Origin: VGBK01 sp964548475
GTDB lineage: Bacteria > Actinomycetota > Acidimicrobiia > Spongiisociales > UBA11373
Direction: 5' to 3'
Assembly (NCBI GenBank): GCA_964548475.1
Contig: CAZJRF010000031.1
Location: forward strand, 1-19,908
Length of the DNA: 19,908 bases
The position numbers and the translations under genes were made by a program. Shown one piece after another: positions 1-6,340 of the stretch. Position 1 is the stretch's first letter. Every line of letters begins with the position of its first letter. The notes below the pieces were generated by a model. It was not told where the DNA came from, searched no databases, and saw only the letters and a program-made list of their open reading frames with translations.

Positions 1-1330
1 GCGGGCCTCCTTCCGCCGCCTGGGGTCCACCTTCCGCCACCTGCGCCGCTACCGCCAGCTGCTCCGCTTCCTGATCGCCTTCCTGATCTATGCCGACGGT
101 ATCGGGACGATCATCGGGGTGGCCGCCATCTATGGGGCCGAGCTGGGCTTTGGGATGACCGAGCTGATCCTGGCCCTGCTGCTGGTGCAGTTCGTGGGCA
201 TCCCCTTCACCCTGATGTTCGGGAGCATCCCCGGGGACGCCGGCGGCCGGGAACGCCGCCGGGCGGTCTTCGTGGCCTTCGTGCTGTTCAACCTGGTGGC
301 GCTGCCCGCGGTGGGCATCGTGGGCGGCCGGGCGCTGGCCGCCGACCTGGTGGGGCGCTCCCGGCCCGACTTCGCGACCACCGCCACCACGGTGGGCCAG
401 GGCGAGTACGAGGTGACCAATGCGGCGGTGGGCCTGCGGGGCAATTGGGGGGTAGTGGCGCGGGAAGATCTGGGGCGGGGGGCTCAGTCCGACTACGCCC
501 TGACCTCATCGCCGGGCGACGAGGCCAACCTGCGCTTCAACGGCCGGGAGGTCGAGGCCACCTACGTGCGCGGCCCCAACCACGGGGTGTTCGCGGTGCT
601 GGTGGACGGGCAGCCCGCGCTGGACGAGGACGATGAACCGCTCACCGTCGACGGCTACAACGCCGCCGTCCGCTACGAGGAGAGAGTCACCGTCGATGCC
701 GGGGCGGACGGGGAGCACCTGCTCACCCTGCGCAACACCGCCGACCGGGATCCGGACAGCACCGGCACCGTGATGGGGGTGGGCGGGCTGGAGGTGCGCC
801 CGCCGGTGCGCGAGGCCGACCTGTTGCCCATCCTCGGCATGTTGCTGGCGGTGGAGGCGGTAGGAGCCCTGTTCGCCCTGGCACTGGGGTGGCCGTTGTG
901 CGGACGCCTGGTCAGCCGGCTGGACACCAAGCGCACCCTGCTGCTGGCCCTGGGCCTCTACGTGGTGATCGCCTGCTGGGGCTTCGTGCTGGATTCGGTG
1001 ATGGAGTTCTGGTTCCTGGCCTGGATGGTGGCCATCGTCCAGGGGGCCAGCCAGGCACTGAGCCGCAGCCTGTACGCCGGGATGACCCCGGCGCCGCTGT
1101 CGGGCGAGTTCTTCGGGTTCTTCTCGATCATGGAGAAGTTCTCGTCGTTCTTTGGGCCGCTCTTGTTCGCGGCGGCGATCGCCATCTTCGGGTCGAGCCG
1201 GCCGGCGGTGCTGAGCGTGATCATCTTCTTCGTGGTCGGCGGATGGCTGCTCACCCGGGTCGATGTCGAGGAAGGCCGCCGGGCGGCCCGGGAGACCGAG
1301 CAGGCCATGGCCGGCGAGGTGGAGGGGTAG
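1..1330 (+). CDS. UMF1/Atg22-like MFS transporter with inserted beta-rich domain, 5' partial
   Basis: This is the 3' part of a major facilitator of the UMF1 (vacuole effluxer Atg22-like) family. The frame is open from base 2, so the start lies outside the window and 442 residues are visible. The first helix (about nt 62-145, with FLIYADGIGT) is the family's typical helix 7. It is followed by a helix with LLVQFVGIPF and, much later, by LVSRLDTKRTLL and the helices around QGASQALSRS and MEKFSSFFGP. Family members normally run directly from the second of these helices into the D-x-KR loop. Here about 220 residues intervene: two extra hydrophobic segments (about nt 260-330 and 815-890) flanking a soluble domain (about nt 341-814) rich in beta-strand-like sequence. 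The substrate is unknown; characterised relatives export small molecules such as amino acids. It is convergent with the next gene. Family confident, role of the insert inferred. Confidence 0.85.
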   Translation, partial: RASFRRLGSTFRHLRRYRQLLRFLIAFLIYADGIGTIIGVAAIYGAELGFGMTELILALLLVQFVGIPFTLMFGSIPGDAGGRERRRAVFVAFVLFNLVALPAVGIVGGRALAADLVGRSRPDFATTATTVGQGEYEVTNAAVGLRGNWGVVAREDLGRGAQSDYALTSSPGDEANLRFNGREVEATYVRGPNHGVFAVLVDGQPALDEDDEPLTVDGYNAAVRYEERVTVDAGADGEHLLTLRNTADRDPDSTGTVMGVGGLEVRPPVREADLLPILGMLLAVEAVGALFALALGWPLCGRLVSRLDTKRTLLLALGLYVVIACWGFVLDSVMEFWFLAWMVAIVQGASQALSRSLYAGMTPAPLSGEFFGFFSIMEKFSSFFGPLLFAAAIAIFGSSRPAVLSVIIFFVVGGWLLTRVDVEEGRRAARETEQAMAGEVEG

Positions 1331-1346
1331 GGAGCCCTATCCCTCC
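1321..1346. terminator. Bidirectional hairpin over two convergent stop codons
   Basis: An 11-bp stem (1321-1331 with 1336-1346, one G-U pair on the plus strand) closes a 4-nt GAGC loop. It covers the TAG of the transporter (1328-1330) and the end of the hydrolase (stop at 1337-1339). There is no long U tract, which is common for terminators in high-GC genomes. Its position between tail-to-tail genes supports a shared terminator; activity is inferred. Confidence 0.55.
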
Positions 1347-2149
1347 CCGTGCTTCCAGACCACCTTGCGGCCCTCAAAGAGCTCGATGAGCGCCTCGTTC
1401 ACCGGGGCCGGGCGCTCGATGGGGGTCAGATGCCCTGCCCCGGGCACGATCACCGTGCGCGCCCCGGGGATGGCCTGGGCCAACGCCCGCATCTGAGCCG
1501 GCGGGCAGGAGGCGTCCTCTTCGCCGCCGATCACCAGCGACGGGACGTCGATCGTGGGCAGCAGGTGGGCCCGGTCGGCCCGGTCGCGCATCCCCAGCAG
1601 GGCGGCCACCATCGTCTCGTAGCGGGTGCCCTCCACCATCGAGCGCACCCGGGCCCGCACCGCCGCCGCAGGGTGGGCGGCCAGCAACGACCCGATCGTC
1701 CCCACTGCCATCGCCTCCCGGCCCTCCGTCAGCAGGGATTCGATGGTGCGGTCCCGCTTCTCCCGGCCCTCCGGGCTGTCGGCGGCCGCCCGGGTGTCGA
1801 TCAAGGTCAGCGTCCGTACCACCTGCGGCCGCAGCTCCCAAAGGGCCAGCGCCACGTAGCCGCCCATGGAGAGGCCGACCACGTCGGCCCGGTCGGCACC
1901 GATGGCGCCGATCATCTCGGCCACGTCGTCGGCGAGCATCTCCATCGACAGGACCGGCTCCACTACCGGGTCGGAGCGGCCGAAGCCGCGCAGGTCCACC
2001 GCCACGCAGTGCCGCACGTGGGCCAGCCCGACCAGCTGGTCCAGCCACAGGCTGTGGTCCAGGGGGAAGCCGTGCAGGAACACGGCCAGGCGCCCCTCCC
2101 CCGCCTCCCGGTAGTACAACATCGTCCCGTTCACCCTGGCGTAGGGCAC
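1337..2149 (-). CDS. Alpha/beta-fold hydrolase
   Basis: A 270-aa cytoplasmic alpha/beta hydrolase of the 3-oxoadipate enol-lactonase/esterase type. HGFPLDH at residues 26-32 is the oxyanion-hole motif. The nucleophile elbow GLSMGG places Ser94, the acid is Asp212 in GGEEDASCP, and His240 in GAGHLTPIERP completes the triad. All three are present and the length is normal, so it should be active on a small ester, lactone or similar substrate that the sequence does not identify. The GTG start is preceded by AGGGAGAA at a good spacing. A -10-like TAGGTT (2177-2182, minus strand) would give a short leader. It is divergent from the nuclease lipoprotein and convergent with the transporter, so it is probably transcribed alone. 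Confidence 0.88.
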   Translation of the reverse strand: MPYARVNGTMLYYREAGEGRLAVFLHGFPLDHSLWLDQLVGLAHVRHCVAVDLRGFGRSDPVVEPVLSMEMLADDVAEMIGAIGADRADVVGLSMGGYVALALWELRPQVVRTLTLIDTRAAADSPEGREKRDRTIESLLTEGREAMAVGTIGSLLAAHPAAAVRARVRSMVEGTRYETMVAALLGMRDRADRAHLLPTIDVPSLVIGGEEDASCPPAQMRALAQAIPGARTVIVPGAGHLTPIERPAPVNEALIELFEGRKVVWKHGEG

Positions 2150-2245
2150 CCGTTCTCCCTTGTGCGGCGATGCCCCAACCTAACACCCGGCGCCGGCCGA
2201 ACGCCGCCCGGCCCGCCGGTGCTTCACCGCTAGGGTGGACGGGCC
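2150..2245. promoter_or_regulatory. Divergent promoter region between hydrolase and nuclease genes
   Basis: This 96-bp gap separates two divergent starts. On the minus strand TAGGTT (2177-2182) sits about 27 bp upstream of the hydrolase GTG, leaving room for its Shine-Dalgarno site. On the plus strand TAGGGT (2231-2236) ends 9 nt before the nuclease GTG. Both fit the actinobacterial TAnnnT -10 pattern. No convincing -35 box was found for either. Confidence 0.4.
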
Positions 2246-3124
2246 GTGCGGGTGCGCCACCTCGCCCTCTTCCTCACTCCGGTTCTCCTTGCGGCCGGTT
2301 GCACCGGCGGTGGCGCCGGGCCGTCATCCTCCGGCAGCCCGGGCAGCTCCCTGCCCGGCTCCACGGTGCCGGTCGATGCCACCGCGCCCGCCAACGCGAT
2401 GCCCGCCGACCTGGTCGCCGTCTTCGACGGGGACACCCTGCTGGCGCGGCTGGGTGGGGCCGAGGAGGAGGTCCGCCTGCTCGGGATCAACGCCCCCGAG
2501 TGGGAAGAGTGCTTCAGCTCCGCCTCGCGCGCTGCTGCCGATGCCTTGCTCCAGATGGCTCCCCTGCTGGTCGAGGTGATCGGGGAGCGGGATCAGTTCG
2601 GCCGCCTCCTCGCCTACGCCTACGCGGGCGGCACCCCGGTCAACCTGACCCTGGTCGCCGGGGGCTACGCCCTGGCCCTGCAGACCGATCACCCTCGCCT
2701 GGCCGAGTTCCGGGCGGCCGAGGAAACGGCCTTCAACGCCGGGGCCGGCCTCTGGGCCCCCGCCGCCTGCGGAACACCGGCCGAGTCGGTCCTGACTCTG
2801 GGGGACATCAAACCCAATCCGCCCGGGCCCGACGAGGACAACCTGAACGGGGAATGGGTCCTGGTGGCCAACGACGGCACCGGGGCGGCCGACCTCACCG
2901 GCTGGGTGCTGCGCGACGAGTCGTCGCAGAACCGCTACCGCTTCCCCGACGGCTTCTCCCTTGTCCCCGGCGCGTTCGTGGCGGTTCACACCGGCTGCGG
3001 CGAGGACGGGCCGGGCCGCCTGCACTGGTGCGCGGCCGGGCCGGTGTGGAACAACGGGGGCGACACGGCCCTGCTGCTGGACCCGGCGGGCAACGTGGCC
3101 GCCCGCCTGTGCTACGGCAGTTAG
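2246..3124 (+). CDS. Thermonuclease-lamin tail domain lipoprotein
   Basis: A 292-aa exported protein. The N-terminus has a hydrophobic signal ending in the lipobox LAAGC with Cys19, then a Gly/Ser/Pro linker to about residue 52, so it should be membrane-anchored outside the cell. Residues 55-176 form a staphylococcal-nuclease-like (TNase) domain: FDGDT (Asp61, Asp63), Arg77, Glu85 and Arg120 in RDQFGR match the calcium and catalytic positions, but the residue equivalent to nuclease Asp40 is Asn82 (GINAPE). Residues 184-290 look like a lamin-tail (LTD) domain, with LNGEWVLVANDG and LTGWVLRDES. TNase plus LTD is a known combination in secreted bacterial nucleases. The likely role is degradation of extracellular nucleic acid, or its binding at the surface. 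The start is GTG at 2246; an in-frame GTG at 2252 is also possible. Confidence 0.85.
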   Translation: MRVRHLALFLTPVLLAAGCTGGGAGPSSSGSPGSSLPGSTVPVDATAPANAMPADLVAVFDGDTLLARLGGAEEEVRLLGINAPEWEECFSSASRAAADALLQMAPLLVEVIGERDQFGRLLAYAYAGGTPVNLTLVAGGYALALQTDHPRLAEFRAAEETAFNAGAGLWAPAACGTPAESVLTLGDIKPNPPGPDEDNLNGEWVLVANDGTGAADLTGWVLRDESSQNRYRFPDGFSLVPGAFVAVHTGCGEDGPGRLHWCAAGPVWNNGGDTALLLDPAGNVAARLCYGS

Positions 3125-3132
3125 GAGATCAC

Positions 3133-3154
3133 CCCCGGCAACCTTCCGCCGGGG
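3133..3154 (+). terminator. GC-rich hairpin after the nuclease gene
   Basis: A 7-bp perfect stem, CCCCGGC (3133-3139) with GCCGGGG (3148-3154), closes an 8-nt loop just 3' of the nuclease stop codon. It is a possible terminator between the nuclease gene and the cupin promoter. No U tract follows. Confidence 0.4.
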
Positions 3155-3169
3155 CCGCCCGGCCGGCAC

Positions 3170-3217
3170 ACACCGGGTGTTGATACCCTGGTTTCATCAG
3201 CGACGAAGGAAGCGAGG
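3170..3217 (+). promoter_or_regulatory. Probable cupin promoter with extended -10, palindrome and RBS
   Basis: TGATACCCT (3181-3189) matches an extended -10 of the form TGnTAnnnT. It would put the transcription start near 3196 and leave a leader of about 22 nt containing GAAGGAAGCGAGG just before ATG 3218. An 11-bp palindrome, ACACCGGGTGT (3170-3180), lies immediately upstream of the -10, inside the spacer, where a repressor could bind. The promoter and ribosome site are reasonably supported; operator function is a guess. Confidence 0.45.
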
Positions 3218-3601
3218 ATGACCGGCTACTTCGGGCCCATAGAGAAGCTGACCGAGAAGAACACCTGCTTCCGCAAGGTGCTCTTCACCGGCAAGCACAG
3301 CCAGCTGGTGCTGATGCGCCTGAAGCCCGGCGAGGAGATCGGCGACGAGGTGCACCGCAAGGTGGACCAGTTCTTCCGGGTCGAGAAGGGACGCGCCCGG
3401 GTCATCCTCGAAGGCACGGAGAAGCACCTGGTCAACCCCGGCGGCGCCTTCGTGGTGCCGGCCGGCGTCCGCCACAACGTGATCAACTTCTCCCAGACCG
3501 AGAACCTCCACCTCTACACGATCTACTCCCCTCCCAACCATCCGGACGGCACGGTCCACCGGACCAAGGCCGTGGCCGACGCCGCCGAGCGCCACCACTA
3601 G
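3218..3601 (+). CDS. Small single-domain cupin protein
   Basis: A 127-aa single-domain cupin_2 protein. The first cupin motif lies around residues 37-57 (GEEIGDEVH, then DQFFRVEKG) and the second around 75-90 (GGAFVVPAGVRHNVIN). Candidate metal ligands are Glu44/His46, Gln51 and His86. The tail YTIYSPPNHPDGTVH is typical of a widespread family of small stand-alone cupins of unknown reaction. The start is set by a strong purine-rich ribosome site. It appears monocistronic, since the next gene lies beyond a 309-bp gap. Family confident; substrate unknown. Confidence 0.88.
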   Translation: MTGYFGPIEKLTEKNTCFRKVLFTGKHSQLVLMRLKPGEEIGDEVHRKVDQFFRVEKGRARVILEGTEKHLVNPGGAFVVPAGVRHNVINFSQTENLHLYTIYSPPNHPDGTVHRTKAVADAAERHH

Positions 3602-3910
3602 GCCCCGGCAGACACTGCGCCGCGCACCCGACGGTTCTCACTGCCCCTGCAGGTAGGAGAGATCCGCCGGCCGCGCTCCGTGCCCCGGAGGGCCGGCTCC
3701 CATCCCCTCATCCACGCTCGCCGCTCCTGCTGTGGCCCTCACAGGGACACTCTCCGCTTAGATAAGCACTACCTCTATAGTTCAAACTCGACAGCCCTGA
3801 TCCTCCCAGACAGGGCGCCGGTGAACCCCTTCCACCGGCCTTCGCCCGAGGGGTGGGGCGGCGGCAAGCCCGCCGCTCCACCCGCATCTCAGGCCCGACC
3901 GAGGAGGACG
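3602..3910. other. 309-bp non-coding gap with hairpins, possible structured leader
   Basis: No convincing gene covers this stretch. It holds three structures. A bulged hairpin, GCCGGCC (3666-3672) with GGCCGGC (3691-3697) and inner CTCCG/CGGAG, may end the cupin transcript. A 5-bp inverted repeat, GCTTAGATAAGC (3757-3768), is followed by TATAGT (3776-3781), a good -10 match in an unusually AT-rich patch. Just before the next gene's ribosome site there is a long GC hairpin made of GGTGG-GCGGCGG and CCGCCGC-CCACC (about 3853-3889). If transcription starts near 3788, the 62-aa gene would have a leader of about 120 nt ending in this hairpin. I could not match it to a known riboswitch class. Confidence 0.4.
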
Positions 3911-4099
3911 ATGATGACGACAAAGAGTGTGAAGCACATTGTGCACGGCCGGCCCGGCGCCCGACGGACCGCTTTGGACGCGGTGGCCAGCCGGGGGCTC
4001 CTCACGTGGTGGGAGCTGATGTCGGACCTTGACCCGGGCTGGCTGGAGTGGGACTCCGGCCTCGACCAGGCCAACGGGTCCCACCCGCGGGCGGCCTGA
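3911..4099 (+). CDS. Hypothetical 62-aa protein
   Basis: A short gene starting at ATG 3911. The ribosome site GAGGAGG lies 3 nt upstream and an immediate second ATG follows. The same frame stays open upstream to 3680, but that part is Arg/Pro-rich and lacks a ribosome site, so the short start is preferred. The N-terminal third is basic (KSVKHIVHGRPGARR), while the rest is acidic and aromatic (LLTWWELMSDLDPGWLEWDSG). There is no signal peptide, transmembrane segment or cysteine. I recognise no family. It follows the structured gap above and is convergent with the second transporter, 18 bp away. Confidence 0.55.
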   Translation: MMTTKSVKHIVHGRPGARRTALDAVASRGLLTWWELMSDLDPGWLEWDSGLDQANGSHPRAA

Positions 4100-4117
4100 C
4101 CGACCCCCTCCCCGCCG

Positions 4118-5413
4118 TCAGGGCTTGCCGGGCCCCTGCCCCTCCCCAGCCGGGTCGGCCTCCGCCCAGTCGCGCGGCCGGTCGTTCACCCCCTGCAGGA
4201 TCACCCGCCCGGTGATCAGGAGAACCGTGAGCACCCCCAGCGCGATCTCACGGGGCCAGCCGGCCACCCCCACCACCAGTCCCCACAGGAGCGGGCCCAG
4301 GATGGTGGCGAAGCGGCCCACCGTGGCGTACAGGCCGTAGAACTCCCCCAGGTACCCGGGCGGGGAGATGCGCTGCATGTAGACGCGGTCGGCGGCCCAG
4401 GTGGAACCCAGCGCCAGGCCTCCCAGCACCCCCAGCGGCCAGGCCAGGGCCTGGGAGCCGGTGGCCCCGGCGGCAATCCCCACCACGAACGCCACCACCC
4501 AGGTGTGCAGAGTCCAGTGGAGCAGGCGGCGCGGGCCGACCACGTCCACCAGCCGGCCCCCCGCCAGGCCTCCGGTGATGGACCCCGCGATGGCCACGAT
4601 CAGCAAGTCCTGCACCTGCGAGTCGCTGAAGCCCACCTCCTCGATGGCGTAGATGGTCAGGAAACCGGCGATGAGGGTGTTCACCGCGTCGGTGTAGAAG
4701 AAGCGGCCGACCAGGAAGCGCACCACCCCCGGGTAGCGGCCGGCCCGCCGCCAGGCCGCCACCAGGTGGGCGAAGCTCTCCGTGATCGGCGGCAGCCGGC
4801 CGGGCACCGCCGCCCGGGGCTGCTCCCGGACCAGGAAGAAGATGGGCAGGGCGAAAGCAAGGAAGGCGACCGCGATGGCCCGGAACACCCCGGGGTAGCC
4901 GAAGGGATCCAGGAGTAGCTTGCCGATGCCCCAGGCCACCAGCGACCCGAAGTAGCCGACGCCGATGCCCAGGCCCGAGATGCGGCCGATGGTCTGCGGT
5001 GTGCTCACGTCGGGGAGCATCGCGTCGTACACCACCGACCCCAGGTTGAAACCGACCAGAGCCACCGCGTACAGCACCAGCGACCAAGACACCGAGGCCG
5101 TCGCTAGGAAGAAGGTGGGCGCCACCGCGAGCAGGGTGGCGGGGATCAGGTAGCGGGAGCGGGGCCCACGCCGGTCGCCCAGCGCCCCGATCCAGGGCCC
5201 CAGGACGATCACCACCACCATGGCCACGTCGACGGTGACCGCCAGGGCCAGATCGGCGTCGCCGTTGCCCCGCAGCAGCCGGGGAAGCTCCTCGACGTGG
5301 TCGGTGAGCCAGGCCGCGAAGTACAGCGAGCCCACCCCGAGGGCGAAAATGGTGTTGGCCAGGTCGTACAGGGCCCACGACCCGATGCTGAGAGGGGTGG
5401 GCCGCCAGGTCAC
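4118..5413 (-). CDS. UMF1/Atg22-like MFS transporter
   Basis: A 431-aa integral membrane protein with about 12 hydrophobic segments and the usual 6+6 MFS layout. Family marks of UMF1 (Atg22-like) transporters are the N-terminal SWALYDLANTIFA, the helix 2-3 loop GALGDRRGPRSR, ending helix 4 VVYDAMLPDV, and in the second half FFYTDAVNTLI and WAADRVYMQRISP. It has no inserted domain, unlike the transporter at the start of the window. The substrate is not predictable; related proteins move small metabolites. The start is GTG 5413. No Shine-Dalgarno site precedes it, but an extended -10 lies 6 nt upstream, suggesting a leaderless mRNA. It is divergent from the NfnAB operon. Confidence 0.88.
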   Translation of the reverse strand: MTWRPTPLSIGSWALYDLANTIFALGVGSLYFAAWLTDHVEELPRLLRGNGDADLALAVTVDVAMVVVIVLGPWIGALGDRRGPRSRYLIPATLLAVAPTFFLATASVSWSLVLYAVALVGFNLGSVVYDAMLPDVSTPQTIGRISGLGIGVGYFGSLVAWGIGKLLLDPFGYPGVFRAIAVAFLAFALPIFFLVREQPRAAVPGRLPPITESFAHLVAAWRRAGRYPGVVRFLVGRFFYTDAVNTLIAGFLTIYAIEEVGFSDSQVQDLLIVAIAGSITGGLAGGRLVDVVGPRRLLHWTLHTWVVAFVVGIAAGATGSQALAWPLGVLGGLALGSTWAADRVYMQRISPPGYLGEFYGLYATVGRFATILGPLLWGLVVGVAGWPREIALGVLTVLLITGRVILQGVNDRPRDWAEADPAGEGQGPGKP

Positions 5414-5419
5414 CGGTGG

Positions 5420-5428
5420 ACAGTATCA
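5420..5428 (-). promoter_or_regulatory. Extended -10 of a probable leaderless promoter for the MFS gene
   Basis: Read on the minus strand this is TGATACTGT, an extended -10 (TGnTAnnnT). Exactly 6 nt (CCACCG) separate it from the GTG start codon, so transcription would begin at or next to the codon. No -35 box is evident. Confidence 0.5.
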
Positions 5429-5488
5429 CGACCCTCTCTATCATCCGGGACGTCATCGGGGGGCGCACGGCCAGGCGCAGGAGGCCAC

Positions 5489-6340
5489 GTGTATCGCATC
5501 CTCGAGAAGCAGGAGCTCGCCCCGGCGATAAAGATGATGGTGGTAGAGGCCCCTAACGCGGCTCGCAAAGCCCGGGCCGGCCAGTTCGTCATCGTGCGCG
5601 TCGACGAGCCCGGGGAACGTATCCCACTCACCATCGCCGACCACGATCCGCAGCAGGGCACAATCACCCTGATCCTGCAGGAGGTCGGCAAGACCACCAT
5701 GCAGATGGGCGCTCTGGAAGCCGGGGACTCCCTGGCCACAGTGGCCGGCCCCCTGGGCCACGCCACCGACATCGAGAACTACGGGACGGTGATCTGCGTG
5801 GGGGGCGGGGTGGGCATTGCGCCGATCTTCCCCATCGCCCGCGCCCTCAAGGAAGCGGGCAACCGGGTGATCTCCATCATCGGGGCCCGCTCCCACAACC
5901 TGCTCTTCTGGGAGGAGCGCATGCGCTCCGTTTCCGACGAGTTGATCGTGTGCACCGACGACGGCACCTACGGCCGGCCGGGGCTGGTCACCGAGCCGCT
6001 CCGTGAGATCCTCGAAGAGCGGACGGGAAAGATCGCCCGCGTCTGGGCGGTGGGCCCGCCCGTCATGATGAAGTTCGTCTCCCGCACCACCGAGCCTTTC
6101 GGGGTGCCGACCACCGTGAGCCTCAACACCGTCATGATCGACGGCACCGGCATGTGCGGGGGCTGCCGGGTGATGTACGACGGGTCGGCCCAGTTCGTAT
6201 GCGTGGACGGCCCCGAGTTCGACGGCTGGAAGGTGGACTGGGACCTGCTGGTCTCCCGCCTGCAGTATTACCGCCCCCAGGAGCAGGAGGCGGTCGAGCG
6301 CTGGAAGCAGGGGTGCCGGATCAAGGAGGTCCCCGCCTGA
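5489..6340 (+). CDS. nfnA: NfnA-type ferredoxin/NAD(P) oxidoreductase, FAD and [2Fe-2S] subunit
   Basis: A 283-aa small subunit of the NADH-dependent reduced ferredoxin:NADP+ oxidoreductase/sulfide dehydrogenase family (DHODB-like). It should carry FAD, an NAD(P)(H) site and a [2Fe-2S] cluster in the cytoplasm. RIPLTIAD (44-51) is the flavin motif and GGGVGIAP (105-112) the nucleotide loop. The cluster site is IDGTGMCGGC plus CVDGPEFDG. Cys223, Cys226 and Cys238 with Asp218 match the three-Cys-one-Asp ligation known for Thermotoga NfnA. The frame is open far upstream, but GTG 5489 is chosen because CAGGAGG precedes it at 4 nt and homology begins with MYRILEK. Its TGA overlaps the next gene's ATG (TGATG), so the two subunits are translationally coupled. 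Confidence 0.88.
   Translation: MYRILEKQELAPAIKMMVVEAPNAARKARAGQFVIVRVDEPGERIPLTIADHDPQQGTITLILQEVGKTTMQMGALEAGDSLATVAGPLGHATDIENYGTVICVGGGVGIAPIFPIARALKEAGNRVISIIGARSHNLLFWEERMRSVSDELIVCTDDGTYGRPGLVTEPLREILEERTGKIARVWAVGPPVMMKFVSRTTEPFGVPTTVSLNTVMIDGTGMCGGCRVMYDGSAQFVCVDGPEFDGWKVDWDLLVSRLQYYRPQEQEAVERWKQGCRIKEVPA

Noticed and set aside
1349..2233. Long plus-strand frame opposite the hydrolase
   Set aside because: It is His/Arg/Gly-rich with no domain pattern and lies wholly antisense to a clear alpha/beta hydrolase with an intact triad. Long antisense frames are expected at this GC content.
2170..3183. 337-codon plus-strand frame over the nuclease-LTD gene
   Set aside because: Arg/Gly/Pro-rich low-complexity translation in a different frame from the recognised TNase and lamin-tail domains.
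3602..3910. Known riboswitch (glycine, c-di-AMP, cobalamin) or tRNA
   Set aside because: None of the conserved core sequences I know for these classes could be matched on either strand; only generic hairpins and promoter-like boxes are visible.
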